Below, in pieces: positions 26,928 to 35,369 of a stretch of 64,000 bases of DNA (its first letter is position 1; each line of letters opens with the position of its first letter). Source of the DNA: Salipaludibacillus sp047795645 (GTDB lineage Bacteria > Bacillota > Bacilli > Bacillales > Salisediminibacteriaceae). The stretch lies in assembly GCF_047795645.1 (NCBI RefSeq), contig NZ_CP181045.1:2232001-2296000 (forward strand), written 5' to 3'. The position numbers and the translations under genes were made by a program. The notes beneath the pieces are model-generated. The model was not told the DNA's origin. It searched no databases and saw only the letters and a program-made list of their open reading frames with translations.

Positions 26928-27572
26928 TTATTTTGCTTTTTTTCTTTTATTTTTTTCTCTATGCCGTAATATCTTTAAACCCATATGTATAGCATAACCG
27001 ATTCGAAATGAAACCATGCATTGAAAACTGGTTGCAACCAATAAGTTTTGAAAATGAGGGACAACTTGAACTTTTGGTTCATCAACCATACGCATATAAT
27101 GAGCAAGTAAACCGATAAATGTACCTTTAACTATCCATACAAAACCACAGCCAGTTCCTGTTTTATCAGCTTCCTCTAATCCTAAATGTGTCTTCCATTG
27201 AAATTTTGAGATTTCAGCTTTAGCTAGAAACGAATGTAATATTTTATAAAATCCGATTGTTCGCTCAAGAAATTCCTGAAGCTGTTGAACATCTCTTATA
27301 AACTCATTTACAGAAAACTTTATTTTCTCTTCCTCTTCTGGACCAACTCCTTCTCCCTCTTCCTTGACCACGACAGAGGGGCTTTCCTCATCTAAGTCAA
27401 AAGCAGGCACTTTAACCGTGTACTTTATAAAACGAGAAATAACTTGGATCGTGATTTTTGCATCAAAGTCTTTATTCGCTTGTTTCACCTCTATCTTAAT
27501 ATTCAATTTAAGAAAAAGGATTGATAACAATAATACTATTATGGTGATACTAATAATCATTATAATATTCAT
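26928..27572 (-). CDS. ytfI: DUF2953 membrane protein YtfI
   Basis: 214 residues. A membrane segment (about 1-20, MIISITIIVLLLSILFL) is followed by a beta-rich region, an acidic linker (about 65-90, many Glu), and the DUF2953 core. The core contains FQWKTHLGLEEADKTGTGCGFVW split over 133-155 and the C-terminal SFRIGYAIHMGLKI. It is found with ytfJ in spore formers. The start at 27572 gives GGGGTG proper spacing; an in-frame ATG lies two codons upstream. The function is unknown. Confidence 0.85.
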   Translation of the reverse strand: MNIIMIISITIIVLLLSILFLKLNIKIEVKQANKDFDAKITIQVISRFIKYTVKVPAFDLDEESPSVVVKEEGEGVGPEEEEKIKFSVNEFIRDVQQLQEFLERTIGFYKILHSFLAKAEISKFQWKTHLGLEEADKTGTGCGFVWIVKGTFIGLLAHYMRMVDEPKVQVVPHFQNLLVATSFQCMVSFRIGYAIHMGLKILRHREKNKRKKAK

Positions 27573-27632
27573 CGTCATTCACCCCATACTATCCAACATC
27601 TTCCTCTACCTATTTATGTTATCCAATTTAAC

Positions 27633-27665
27633 AAAAAAAATCCTAACAGCTTTAACTGTTAGGAT
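27633..27665 (-). terminator. Terminator of the sppA-yteJ operon
   Basis: Perfect 10-bp stem ATCCTAACAG / CTGTTAGGAT followed by TTTTTTT on the minus strand. Confidence 0.9.
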
Positions 27666-27675
27666 TAGCAAATAC

Positions 27676-28215
27676 TTATTCAGAAGCTTCAACTGTAATT
27701 ATTCGCCCTTTTCTTGGTTCGAGTCCAACAAACGTATTGCCAATTCTGTCATGTATTCCTCTTTTTTCAGGAGAGAAAGCGACGAATAAATACAATATAT
27801 TTGTTATCACGATGGACTGATGAAGGTAACGACCTATAATTTCTCGAAAAACAACATCCATCCACGTCAAATCTTCATTTTTGTATGAATAAACTTTGAT
27901 GCCAAGTAATTGTTTTCCCAATGTTTGGCGAAAGTACTTTGTCATCAAAGTAAAGTAGGTAAAAGCAACAATTGTTGAAATTACACCTCCAACGGTGAAA
28001 ATTCCTATCGATAAATTCACATCTATAGCTAGGAAAAGTGGAACTAACAAAATCCCATTCAAGCTTGATACAACAAATAAATCAACGAGATAAGCCCACA
28101 CACGCATCCAAAACCCTGCGTATAGTATCGTGACTTCAGTACCCTGTCGCGAGTTTTCTATTACTTCAATATATTCTTGTTCAGATGCCATGTTTAATTT
28201 TTGTTCTTCACTCAT
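27676..28215 (-). CDS. yteJ: RDD-family membrane protein YteJ
   Basis: 179 residues with three or four membrane segments and the RDD family's key residues: the early Arg in WMRVWAYLVDLFVV and later Asp/Arg in GIHDRIGNTFV. It follows sppA with 11 bp between the sppA stop and the chosen ATG, so the two are translationally linked, as in B. subtilis. There yteJ and sppA help resist membrane-active peptides. Either of two adjacent ATGs (28218 or 28215) may be used. Confidence 0.9.
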   Translation of the reverse strand: MSEEQKLNMASEQEYIEVIENSRQGTEVTILYAGFWMRVWAYLVDLFVVSSLNGILLVPLFLAIDVNLSIGIFTVGGVISTIVAFTYFTLMTKYFRQTLGKQLLGIKVYSYKNEDLTWMDVVFREIIGRYLHQSIVITNILYLFVAFSPEKRGIHDRIGNTFVGLEPRKGRIITVEASE

Positions 28216-28226
28216 CATCTTCACCC

Positions 28227-29219
28227 TCAATCCGTATATAGGTACATTAACTGTGGGCCTTGGTTTTGTTGCAACCAGCCCTTAACTTCAGATAATCGTT
28301 GATTCTCTACAAGTTGTTGTGCTGTTCCTCCAAGTAGTGATCCAAAACCAAGATTTGTACCATACTCAACAACACGAACATCTCCACGCCCTAAATCTAC
28401 TTTCATTGTGTCAATTACATCGTCTAAGTGTCCCACTCCATCAATTAAACCTTCATCTAGCGCTTGAGAACCTGTGTAAATTCGCCCATCAGCTAATTCT
28501 AATACACGGTTACGGTCCAGATCTCTACCATCTTCAATGACATCAACAAATCGTTCATAAGAGTCATCCACAAGACTTTGGAGGATTTCACGTTCGTCAT
28601 CAGTCATCTCTCTTGTTTGAGACATAATATCTTTATACGTTCCACTTTTTATTACCTCTGTTGAAATACCCCACTCTTCAGCTAATTCACTAACATTAAT
28701 TGACTGCATAATCACTCCTAAAGATCCAGTCAATGTCTGTGAGTTCGCATAAATTTTCTCAGCAGGTGCTGCAACATAATAACCTCCACTAGCAGCCATG
28801 CTTCCCATTGATACATAAACCTTCTTCCCATACTCCTCTTGTACTTTTTTTACTTTGTCATGGATTTCGTCACTTTCAACGACACCACCACCAGGAGTGT
28901 TCACTCGGAGAATCACACCGTGTACATCAGGGTCTTCCCCTGCATGTTCGAGTTGATCGAGAAGCAAGCTATGATCATAACCACCTGAAAATAACCCTCC
29001 TCCAACATCGTCAGTCATTACACCATTAAGGTGAATAACGGCTACTTTACCAAGTTGCTCCGAACCTTCTTCAATAACATTTTCATGAAAATCCTCATCA
29101 ATACCACTAAAAAAATTCTCTAACGTTGTTGAAACATCAGTCGAAAACAGACTAACTGCTGATGATAGTAAAAAAAGGATACCTACTGCCACTACTGCAT
29201 ACCATCTTTTTGTATTCAT
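28227..29219 (-). CDS. sppA: Signal peptide peptidase SppA
   Basis: Membrane-bound Ser/Lys protease that degrades leftover signal peptides. 330 residues. An N-terminal anchor (about 7-25) is followed by the S49 fold with VIHLNGVM, LRVNTPGGGVVESDEI, the nucleophile Ser in MGSMAASGGYYVA, and the general-base Lys in IKSGTYKDIMS. The ATG at 29219 has AGGAGGTTATA directly in front; a longer frame to 29276 lacks a site. Confidence 0.95.
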   Translation of the reverse strand: MNTKRWYAVVAVGILFLLSSAVSLFSTDVSTTLENFFSGIDEDFHENVIEEGSEQLGKVAVIHLNGVMTDDVGGGLFSGGYDHSLLLDQLEHAGEDPDVHGVILRVNTPGGGVVESDEIHDKVKKVQEEYGKKVYVSMGSMAASGGYYVAAPAEKIYANSQTLTGSLGVIMQSINVSELAEEWGISTEVIKSGTYKDIMSQTREMTDDEREILQSLVDDSYERFVDVIEDGRDLDRNRVLELADGRIYTGSQALDEGLIDGVGHLDDVIDTMKVDLGRGDVRVVEYGTNLGFGSLLGGTAQQLVENQRLSEVKGWLQQNQGPQLMYLYTD

Positions 29220-29424
29220 TATAACCTCCTGTAATTGTATGTATAATCTTATCAATATTATCTTTCCATAATTCATTTAACAAAAAAGTCACTTTATAAA
29301 TCCAAAGACAATCGATTTTCTGATACTATTAAAGTAGGAATCGGTAAAACTAATACCAAAACTAATCCATGTCCTTCTCAACAAACTGAATTGCAATTTA
29401 ATTAAGAAAAGGAGAATCACTACT

Positions 29425-30222
29425 ATGAATGAACGAAACAAAGCTTATCTATTTTACAAACCAACTGAAGAAATCGAAGAAAAAGTCCAGGCTGTTCGAT
29501 CGCTAGGCCGTAAATATGGCTTTACACTAGTTGACGACCCTCAAGATGCAAACATGATTGTCAGCTTCGGCGGTGATGGAACATTTCTTCAATCAGTTAG
29601 AAAAACAAATTTTCGTGATGATTGTTTATACATCGGTGTAAATGACGGTCGAGTTGGTTTTTATACTGATTTTAGCACAACAAATCTAGAAAAGATCGAA
29701 CGCGGACTCCAATCAGAAAATATTGAAGTTCTTCGGTACCCAACGATAGAAGTGAATGTCGATGGGATGAAAAGCTTCCATTGCTTAAATGAATTATCGA
29801 TTCGTTCAAATATAATTAAGACATTCGCTTTGGAAGTTTACATCGATGGGAACCATTTCGAAACGTTCCGAGGTGATGGGCTCGTTGTATCTACTCCAAC
29901 CGGAAGCACAGCTTACAATAAATCTTTAAAAGGAGCGGTTGTTGATCCAAAACTACAATCGATGCAATTGACAGAAATCGCTTCCCTAAATAACAATCAA
30001 TACCGTACGTTGGGGTCGCCACTACTGTTAAGCAAAGACCGCGAACTCGTGTTAAAGATTATTCAAGATGGAAATGACCATCCAATTATTGCTGCTGATA
30101 ATGAAGCGTTAAGCATTCGCCACTCTCACGAAATTTCAATAAAAGTGTCTGAAAAAGAAATTAAGACTTTAAAAATGAAAGATAACCTATTCGTTCATAA
30201 AGTAAAACGTAGTTTTCTATAG
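29425..30222 (+). CDS. nadK: NAD kinase
   Basis: Phosphorylates NAD to NADP. 265 residues with the ATP/NAD motif FGGDGTFLQSV (near 48-58), CLNELSIRS (near 117) and the glycine-rich GDGLVVSTPTGSTAYNKS (near 150-167). It corresponds to the second NAD kinase of B. subtilis (YtdI/NadK2). AAAAGGAGAATCACTACT precedes the ATG. It is divergent from sppA and convergent with the amidohydrolase gene. Confidence 0.96.
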   Translation: MNERNKAYLFYKPTEEIEEKVQAVRSLGRKYGFTLVDDPQDANMIVSFGGDGTFLQSVRKTNFRDDCLYIGVNDGRVGFYTDFSTTNLEKIERGLQSENIEVLRYPTIEVNVDGMKSFHCLNELSIRSNIIKTFALEVYIDGNHFETFRGDGLVVSTPTGSTAYNKSLKGAVVDPKLQSMQLTEIASLNNNQYRTLGSPLLLSKDRELVLKIIQDGNDHPIIAADNEALSIRHSHEISIKVSEKEIKTLKMKDNLFVHKVKRSFL

Positions 30223-30237
30223 GAAGTACTTTAGTAT

Positions 30238-30274
30238 GAAAAGCAAAGGCCTAAAAATGGACTTTGCTTTTTTT
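30238..30274. terminator. Terminator between nadK and the amidohydrolase gene
   Basis: AAAGCAAAG / CTTTGCTTTTTTT hairpin. It overlaps the last eight or so codons of the convergent amidohydrolase gene. Confidence 0.75.
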
Positions 30275-31864
30275 ACGGTCATACATAATCGTATTATCTA
30301 CGATCGTCTTGTCTACTTTCACTTGCAACCACTGATCTGGTGTCAAATCAAATAAATCTTCACTTAAAACAGTGAAATCTGCTAGGTAACCAGGGGCAAT
30401 TATCCCTCGATCATCTTCCTTACAAATTGCTTGAGCACTTCCCCTTGTCACCAATTGAAGTGCTTCATATAAGGATAATTTCTCCTTTTTATTATAACCT
30501 TCATGATTTTCTTCTGGCTTCCTCCTTGTGACAGCAGCGTGAATTCCTAACAATGGATTTACAGGTTCAATCGGTGCATCTGAACCTAAAGCACAAATGA
30601 GTTCATTATTTAACATCGTTTTCCAAGCGAACGAGTATACCAACCTTGCTGCTCCTAACCTTGATTCGACCCAAGGAAAATCAGAAGCAACAAATCTAGG
30701 TTGAATATCTAATACGACCGGTAGAACTTTTAGACGGTCAAGCAAATCTTGTCGTGCCACTTGTAAATGAATGAGTCGATCACGTTTCCCCCTTGGTACA
30801 GGGGAGTCTTCAATTGCAGAAATTGCGTAATCCAACGCCAAATCACCTATTGTATGAATTGCGACAGGCATAGCTAAATCTCTAGCTTTTTTAACTACCT
30901 CTGCTAATCCTTCTTTGCTATGTATCGCTACCCCTTGTGTTTCTGGGTCGTCACTATATGGCTCGCTTAATAAAGCTGTGCGACCGCCTAGCGCTCCGTC
31001 TGCAAAAATTTTGACAGCCCCGATTTCAATAAATGTCTCTGGATTAGACTGTTTATCCCGATATTTGATTACCTCATCTACCACTTCATGATGGACTAAC
31101 AGATTTGCTCGGAATTTTCTACTTTCCCCATCAATGACCTGATAAAACGTTTCTAACGTTTTTTCCGCACTCCCATAATAGTTTAAATCTTCAGAATGTG
31201 CCCCTACATAACCGTTTTTATAGAGGTCTTCAAGTGAAGTTTCAAGTGCTCTCTTAATATAGGCAAACCCTTCAACTGGAAGAATATTTTTCAATAATTC
31301 CTGAGCCTGATCGTGTAAGTAGCCTGTTGGATCGCCTTTTTCATCTCGTACAATAATACCCCCAGGTGGATCAGTTACCTTTGCATCAATCTTAGCCAAG
31401 TTCAGGCCATATGTATTGGTAGTCAACGCATGACGACACACTCTAGTTATCATTATTGGATGCTTAGTTGATACACTATCTAAAATTTTTCGATCAGGTA
31501 CAGTTTTTTCAGGATAAAGATTTTCATTGAACCCTTCGGCCAACAACCATTCCCCGTCATTTAAATCTTTCGTTGCTTCTAATAAAATTTGTTTTAAATT
31601 CCTTATACTTGTGATTTCTGAGACATCTAATTTCAATAATTTTTCTCCATGACCAATCATGTGCAAGTGACTATCGACAAAACCAGGATACATCACTGAA
31701 CCCGATAAGTTTATTTCCTTGGAAATATCTATCTGTTTGTTATTAATAAAATAGTCATATGTCCCCAATTCGACCACTTCGCCATTTTCAACAAATACAG
31801 CATCGAATAACTCGCTTTCGGTTTGTAACGTTCGAATTTTACCTCCGTACCACAATGTTCCCAT
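30251..31864 (-). CDS. ytcJ: Amidohydrolase of the YtcJ family
   Basis: 537-residue metal-dependent hydrolase of the Amidohydro_3 group. The composite beta domain starts MGTLWYGGKIRTLQTE, the HxH metal motif lies in GFVDSHLHMIGHG (near 58-70), and FADGALGGRTALLSEPYSDD near 290 and ALGSDAPIEPVNPLLGI near 425-441 are typical. The real substrate of this family is usually unknown. The start at 31864 has GAGGAGG upstream; an in-frame TTG six codons earlier overlaps that site and is rejected. Confidence 0.88.
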   Translation of the reverse strand: MGTLWYGGKIRTLQTESELFDAVFVENGEVVELGTYDYFINNKQIDISKEINLSGSVMYPGFVDSHLHMIGHGEKLLKLDVSEITSIRNLKQILLEATKDLNDGEWLLAEGFNENLYPEKTVPDRKILDSVSTKHPIMITRVCRHALTTNTYGLNLAKIDAKVTDPPGGIIVRDEKGDPTGYLHDQAQELLKNILPVEGFAYIKRALETSLEDLYKNGYVGAHSEDLNYYGSAEKTLETFYQVIDGESRKFRANLLVHHEVVDEVIKYRDKQSNPETFIEIGAVKIFADGALGGRTALLSEPYSDDPETQGVAIHSKEGLAEVVKKARDLAMPVAIHTIGDLALDYAISAIEDSPVPRGKRDRLIHLQVARQDLLDRLKVLPVVLDIQPRFVASDFPWVESRLGAARLVYSFAWKTMLNNELICALGSDAPIEPVNPLLGIHAAVTRRKPEENHEGYNKKEKLSLYEALQLVTRGSAQAICKEDDRGIIAPGYLADFTVLSEDLFDLTPDQWLQVKVDKTIVDNTIMYDRKKSKVHF

Positions 31865-32013
31865 TTCAATTTTCCTCCTCAATCACGAACCCTTCTAAAA
31901 CTATACTATTGATACCTATTCAGGATACTTACTTATCAATTTGACATACATAATTCTACCTCACAGTAAAAATAATTAACAAGTTTATCATACAGGTTAT
32001 TGGAAATAAAATC

Positions 32014-32046
32014 AAAAAAATGGACACCTATTTAAAGTGCCCATTT
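32014..32046 (-). terminator. Terminator of the SASP gene
   Basis: Minus-strand AAATGGGCAC / GTGTCCATTT with one mismatch followed by TTTT. Confidence 0.8.
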
Positions 32047-32065
32047 AAGCCAATTATTTGTATGA

Positions 32066-32269
32066 TTATTGTTGTTTACCACTCATTTGCTGTTCAGCCA
32101 TTTGAACTAATCGCTTTGTAATTTCTCCACCAACGGAACCATTAGAGCGAGCAGTAGCATCAGGACCAAGCTGAACTCCAAATTCTTGTGCAATTTCATA
32201 TTTCATTTGATCTAACGCTTGGTTAACACCAGGGACTACGAGTTGATTTGAACTATTGTTATTCGCCAT
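32066..32269 (-). CDS. Alpha/beta-type small acid-soluble spore protein
   Basis: 67-residue DNA-coating protein of the spore core. The GPR protease site is visible in KYEIAQEFG, followed by the two family motifs LGPDATARSNGSVGGEITKR and LVQMAEQQ. The N-terminus MANNNSSNQLVVPG is standard. The ATG at 32269 has GGGAGGTGATAGAT in front; a reading frame 25 codons longer is not used. It lies next to thiI, as sspA does in B. subtilis. Confidence 0.97.
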   Translation of the reverse strand: MANNNSSNQLVVPGVNQALDQMKYEIAQEFGVQLGPDATARSNGSVGGEITKRLVQMAEQQMSGKQQ

Positions 32270-32356
32270 ATCTATCACCTCCCTTGTACACATAGAATGT
32301 GCAGCAAGAGAGATGAAGATGCAAGAGAATGATTGGGGTATCATCCAATTAAAGGA

Positions 32357-33565
32357 TTAAAATAAATCATCAAATGACGAGTTCGCTTCTTCCTGTTTCG
32401 TTATTTCCATTGTTTCGACATGATCAACAGCTTGATCAACCATCTCATCAATATTTAAATAACTTTCGTATTTTTGCGCTTTTAGATAATTTGGTTTCGT
32501 CTTTGATTCTGACGGGAGAAATATCGTACAACAATCTTCATGCGGTAAGATTGAAATATCGTATGTGCCAATTTTTCTCGCGTAATCAATTACTTCTAAT
32601 TTATCCATTGTTATTAGCGGTCGTAAGATAGGCATATTGGTTACTTCGTTAATTGTGAACATACTTTCCAATGTTTGACTTGCTACTTGTCCTAAACTTT
32701 CACCATTAACAATCGCTTTAGCACCATTTATTTCCGCTAACTTTTCGCTGATTCGCAACATAAACCGTCGTGTTACAGTCATTTCATAATTATCCGGTAT
32801 TTGCTTATGAATCGTTGTTTGGATGTCCGTAAACCGAATCACATGGAGGTTAATTTTAGCACCATACTTTGTAAGAACTTTTGCGAGATCCTCTACTTTT
32901 TGTCTTGCACGGTCATTTGTGAAAGGTGGACTATGAAAATGAACTACTTCCAGTGTGACACCTTTTTTCAAGGCAAGATAGCCTGCTACAGGACTGTCAA
33001 TTCCTCCAGATAACATCAACATTACTTTGCCACTCGTGCCAACTGGGAGTCCACCTGCTCCTTTAATCACTTTGCAGGAAATATAGGCAGCTTCTTCTCT
33101 AATTTCTACTTTAAGGTGGACATCCGGCTCATGAACATCTACTGATAATTCATCAATTTTTTTTAAAATGTATCCGCCCACAACTTTGTTCATCTCTTGA
33201 GAACCAATTGGGAAATCTTTATTCGGTCTGCGTACCGACACTTTGAATGTTCCTCCATTTGCAGACAGAGCATCTTTTACGGCCCAAAGTCCAGCTTCAC
33301 AAATTGACTGTTCATCTAAAGGTACTTTTAATGCTGGGCTAAACGAATAAATCCCGAAAACATCCTGCAATACATCAGCTACCTTATTTTCATCTTCACC
33401 ATTTAATTTAATAAACATGCGACCAAATGACCGACTCGTTCTTACTTCTGGATAGGATTGGAGTGCAATCCTAATATTTGATTCTAATTTCTGTTCAAAA
33501 AATTTCCGTTTCTTCCCTTTTAACGATAATTCTGCATATCGGACTAATAAGTGCTCATAATTCAT
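32357..33565 (-). CDS. thiI: tRNA 4-thiouridine / thiamine biosynthesis protein ThiI
   Basis: 402 residues. An N-terminal ferredoxin-like and THUMP region (about 1-165) is followed by a PP-loop ATPase domain with LMLSGGIDSPVAGYLALKKG (near 182-201) and EDCCTIFLP (near 343). There is no C-terminal rhodanese domain, as in B. subtilis, where sulfur comes directly from the neighbouring desulfurase NifZ. Its start overlaps the desulfurase stop by four bases, so the two are co-translated. Confidence 0.97.
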   Translation of the reverse strand: MNYEHLLVRYAELSLKGKKRKFFEQKLESNIRIALQSYPEVRTSRSFGRMFIKLNGEDENKVADVLQDVFGIYSFSPALKVPLDEQSICEAGLWAVKDALSANGGTFKVSVRRPNKDFPIGSQEMNKVVGGYILKKIDELSVDVHEPDVHLKVEIREEAAYISCKVIKGAGGLPVGTSGKVMLMLSGGIDSPVAGYLALKKGVTLEVVHFHSPPFTNDRARQKVEDLAKVLTKYGAKINLHVIRFTDIQTTIHKQIPDNYEMTVTRRFMLRISEKLAEINGAKAIVNGESLGQVASQTLESMFTINEVTNMPILRPLITMDKLEVIDYARKIGTYDISILPHEDCCTIFLPSESKTKPNYLKAQKYESYLNIDEMVDQAVDHVETMEITKQEEANSSFDDLF

Positions 33566-34707
33566 TTAATTTTCACAACCTTTTTCATGTTAAAAACAAT
33601 TTTTTTAAATGATTTCACGAAAAAATCTGCTTCTTCACTAGTATTATCAAAAGATAAAGAAATTCGAATGGAAGAAGAAGCATTTTCGTCGCTAAATCCT
33701 GATGCCTGCAAAATTCTACTCGGTTCAAATTGTTTTGATGAGCAAGCTGATTTTGTAGAAACAAAGATCCCTTTCTCTGCTAAGGCTTGGACAATCACTT
33801 CAGGCTTTAAATATGGAGTCGATACATTTAAAATATGAGGTGCACGATTAGAAGGGGAGTTCACATTTACACCAGGAATTTCTAGTAATTGCTTTTCAAT
33901 CGATTTATTGAGTTCTCTCATTAGTTCAATTTTTTTGCTTGACTCAATGAGTGCTAACCTTAATGCTTTTGTCATCGAAACAATACCAGCAAGGTTTTCA
34001 GTACCTGGCCTGACACCTCTTTCTTGTTGTCCACCTGAAAAAAGCGCCGAAACATTTACTCCTTCGCGTACATATAATACGCCTGTCCCTTTCAATCCAT
34101 GGAACTTGTGAGCTGAAAGTGTACATAAATCAATTCCTGCATCATGAAAGTTGAGCGGAACTTTTGTCACTCCTTGAACATGATCAACGTGGAAAACAAC
34201 TTTCGGATATTTCAACAACAATTTGCCGATATCTTCCACTGGCTGAATCGTTCCTAATTCATTGCTTACATGGATGATAGATACAAGTATCGTATCATCC
34301 CTTAATTGATTTTTTATTTCTTCTACGTCTACTTTCCCGTGGTTGTCCGTAGGTAAATATGTGACTGAAAATCCTTCTTTTTCTAGTTCAGTTAATGTTT
34401 CGTATGATGAGGAGTGCTCTATTTTGGTCGTAATAATATGTTTGCCACGAGATTGAAGTTGTCGGGCAGTTCCTTTTAATGCCAAGTTATTCCCTTCCGT
34501 TCCACCAGATGTAAAATAAACTTCTTTTGAATTTACATTCAGTAATGATGCTATATTTTTCCTAGCATGTGTGAGTAATTGTTCAGATTCTTTTCCTAAT
34601 GAATGGAGGGAAGACGGATTAGCAAAATAAGTAAGAGATACAGATGAGAACGCCTCAACTACTTCAGAGTATGGGCGAGTTGTTGCACTATTATCAAAAT
34701 AGACCAT
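33562..34707 (-). CDS. nifZ: Cysteine desulfurase, partner of ThiI
   Basis: PLP enzyme that takes sulfur from cysteine and passes it to ThiI for 4-thiouridine in tRNA. 381 residues of the IscS/NifS fold. TSGGTEGNNLALKG is near 67, the PLP lysine is in TLSAHKFHGLKGTG (near 202), and the active Cys is in STKSACSSKQ (near 328). The loop is the long group I type. The ATG has AAAGGAGTTCATTATA upstream. It is the first gene of the nifZ-thiI operon. Confidence 0.95.
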   Translation of the reverse strand: MVYFDNSATTRPYSEVVEAFSSVSLTYFANPSSLHSLGKESEQLLTHARKNIASLLNVNSKEVYFTSGGTEGNNLALKGTARQLQSRGKHIITTKIEHSSSYETLTELEKEGFSVTYLPTDNHGKVDVEEIKNQLRDDTILVSIIHVSNELGTIQPVEDIGKLLLKYPKVVFHVDHVQGVTKVPLNFHDAGIDLCTLSAHKFHGLKGTGVLYVREGVNVSALFSGGQQERGVRPGTENLAGIVSMTKALRLALIESSKKIELMRELNKSIEKQLLEIPGVNVNSPSNRAPHILNVSTPYLKPEVIVQALAEKGIFVSTKSACSSKQFEPSRILQASGFSDENASSSIRISLSFDNTSEEADFFVKSFKKIVFNMKKVVKIK

Positions 34708-34829
34708 TATAATGAACTCCTTTAATTATCAAATACCTTTTCAAAAAAATATCTTACCATACTTCATTCAAATCCTACAGGTTACCGTTCTGATAACTTG
34801 GAACATTTCGTGAGTTGAACTAGCATACA

Positions 34830-34873
34830 AAGACAAAAGCCTACATCTTAAGTAATATAAGATGGTAGGCTTT
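34830..34873 (-). terminator. Terminator of the acidic membrane-protein gene
   Basis: AAAGCCTACcATCTTA / TAAGATGTAGGCTTTT hairpin followed on the minus strand by GTCTTT. Confidence 0.8.
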
Positions 34874-35315
34874 AAAAATCTTCTTCGAAAATCTCTTTTA
34901 AGACAACATCTATTGAGATCACACCATCAGAAATCAAATGATCTAAATCACCTTGATGAATCCCACGTTCACTAATGTTATCTACCATTAACGTTTCTAA
35001 CAGTTCTTGTTCCTCGGAATCGACTAAAAAGTCTGTAGAGGACAATTTATCTATGGTGGTATTATCGTCGGAATTGATTTCTTTTGCTTCAACACCCTCA
35101 TTATCCAATACCTCAATTTCAGAAGAATCAGGACTAGTGTTCTCTTCCTGCTCCTCAGCTAATTGATCATCAGAGTACTCAAATATCGTTTCATCGTTTT
35201 CTGTTGTTATTTCACTCTCAACATCATTTCCAGTAAAGAAAGTGAAAAAGAGAACCATCCATACCGCAATACAAGCAAGACTTATCCCAGTAATTGCAAT
35301 CCATTCTCGTCTCAT
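34872..35315 (-). CDS. Acidic single-span membrane protein, unknown
   Basis: Not recognised. 147 residues with a short basic start (MRREW), one membrane helix (about 6-27), then a very acidic low-complexity region rich in Glu, Asp, Ser and Thr (about 30-100). A short conserved-looking C-terminal helix pair follows, near 108-147, with ISERGIHQGDLDHLI. The start at 35315 has GGGAGGAAAATTAC in front. In B. subtilis the slot between nifZ and ezrA is taken by braB, so this gene is a local difference. Confidence 0.75.
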   Translation of the reverse strand: MRREWIAITGISLACIAVWMVLFFTFFTGNDVESEITTENDETIFEYSDDQLAEEQEENTSPDSSEIEVLDNEGVEAKEINSDDNTTIDKLSSTDFLVDSEEQELLETLMVDNISERGIHQGDLDHLISDGVISIDVVLKEIFEEDF

Positions 35316-35369
35316 GTAATTTTCCTCCCTCATTTTACTTCTTTTAAATAAGACAGGAGCTGTTTTTTA

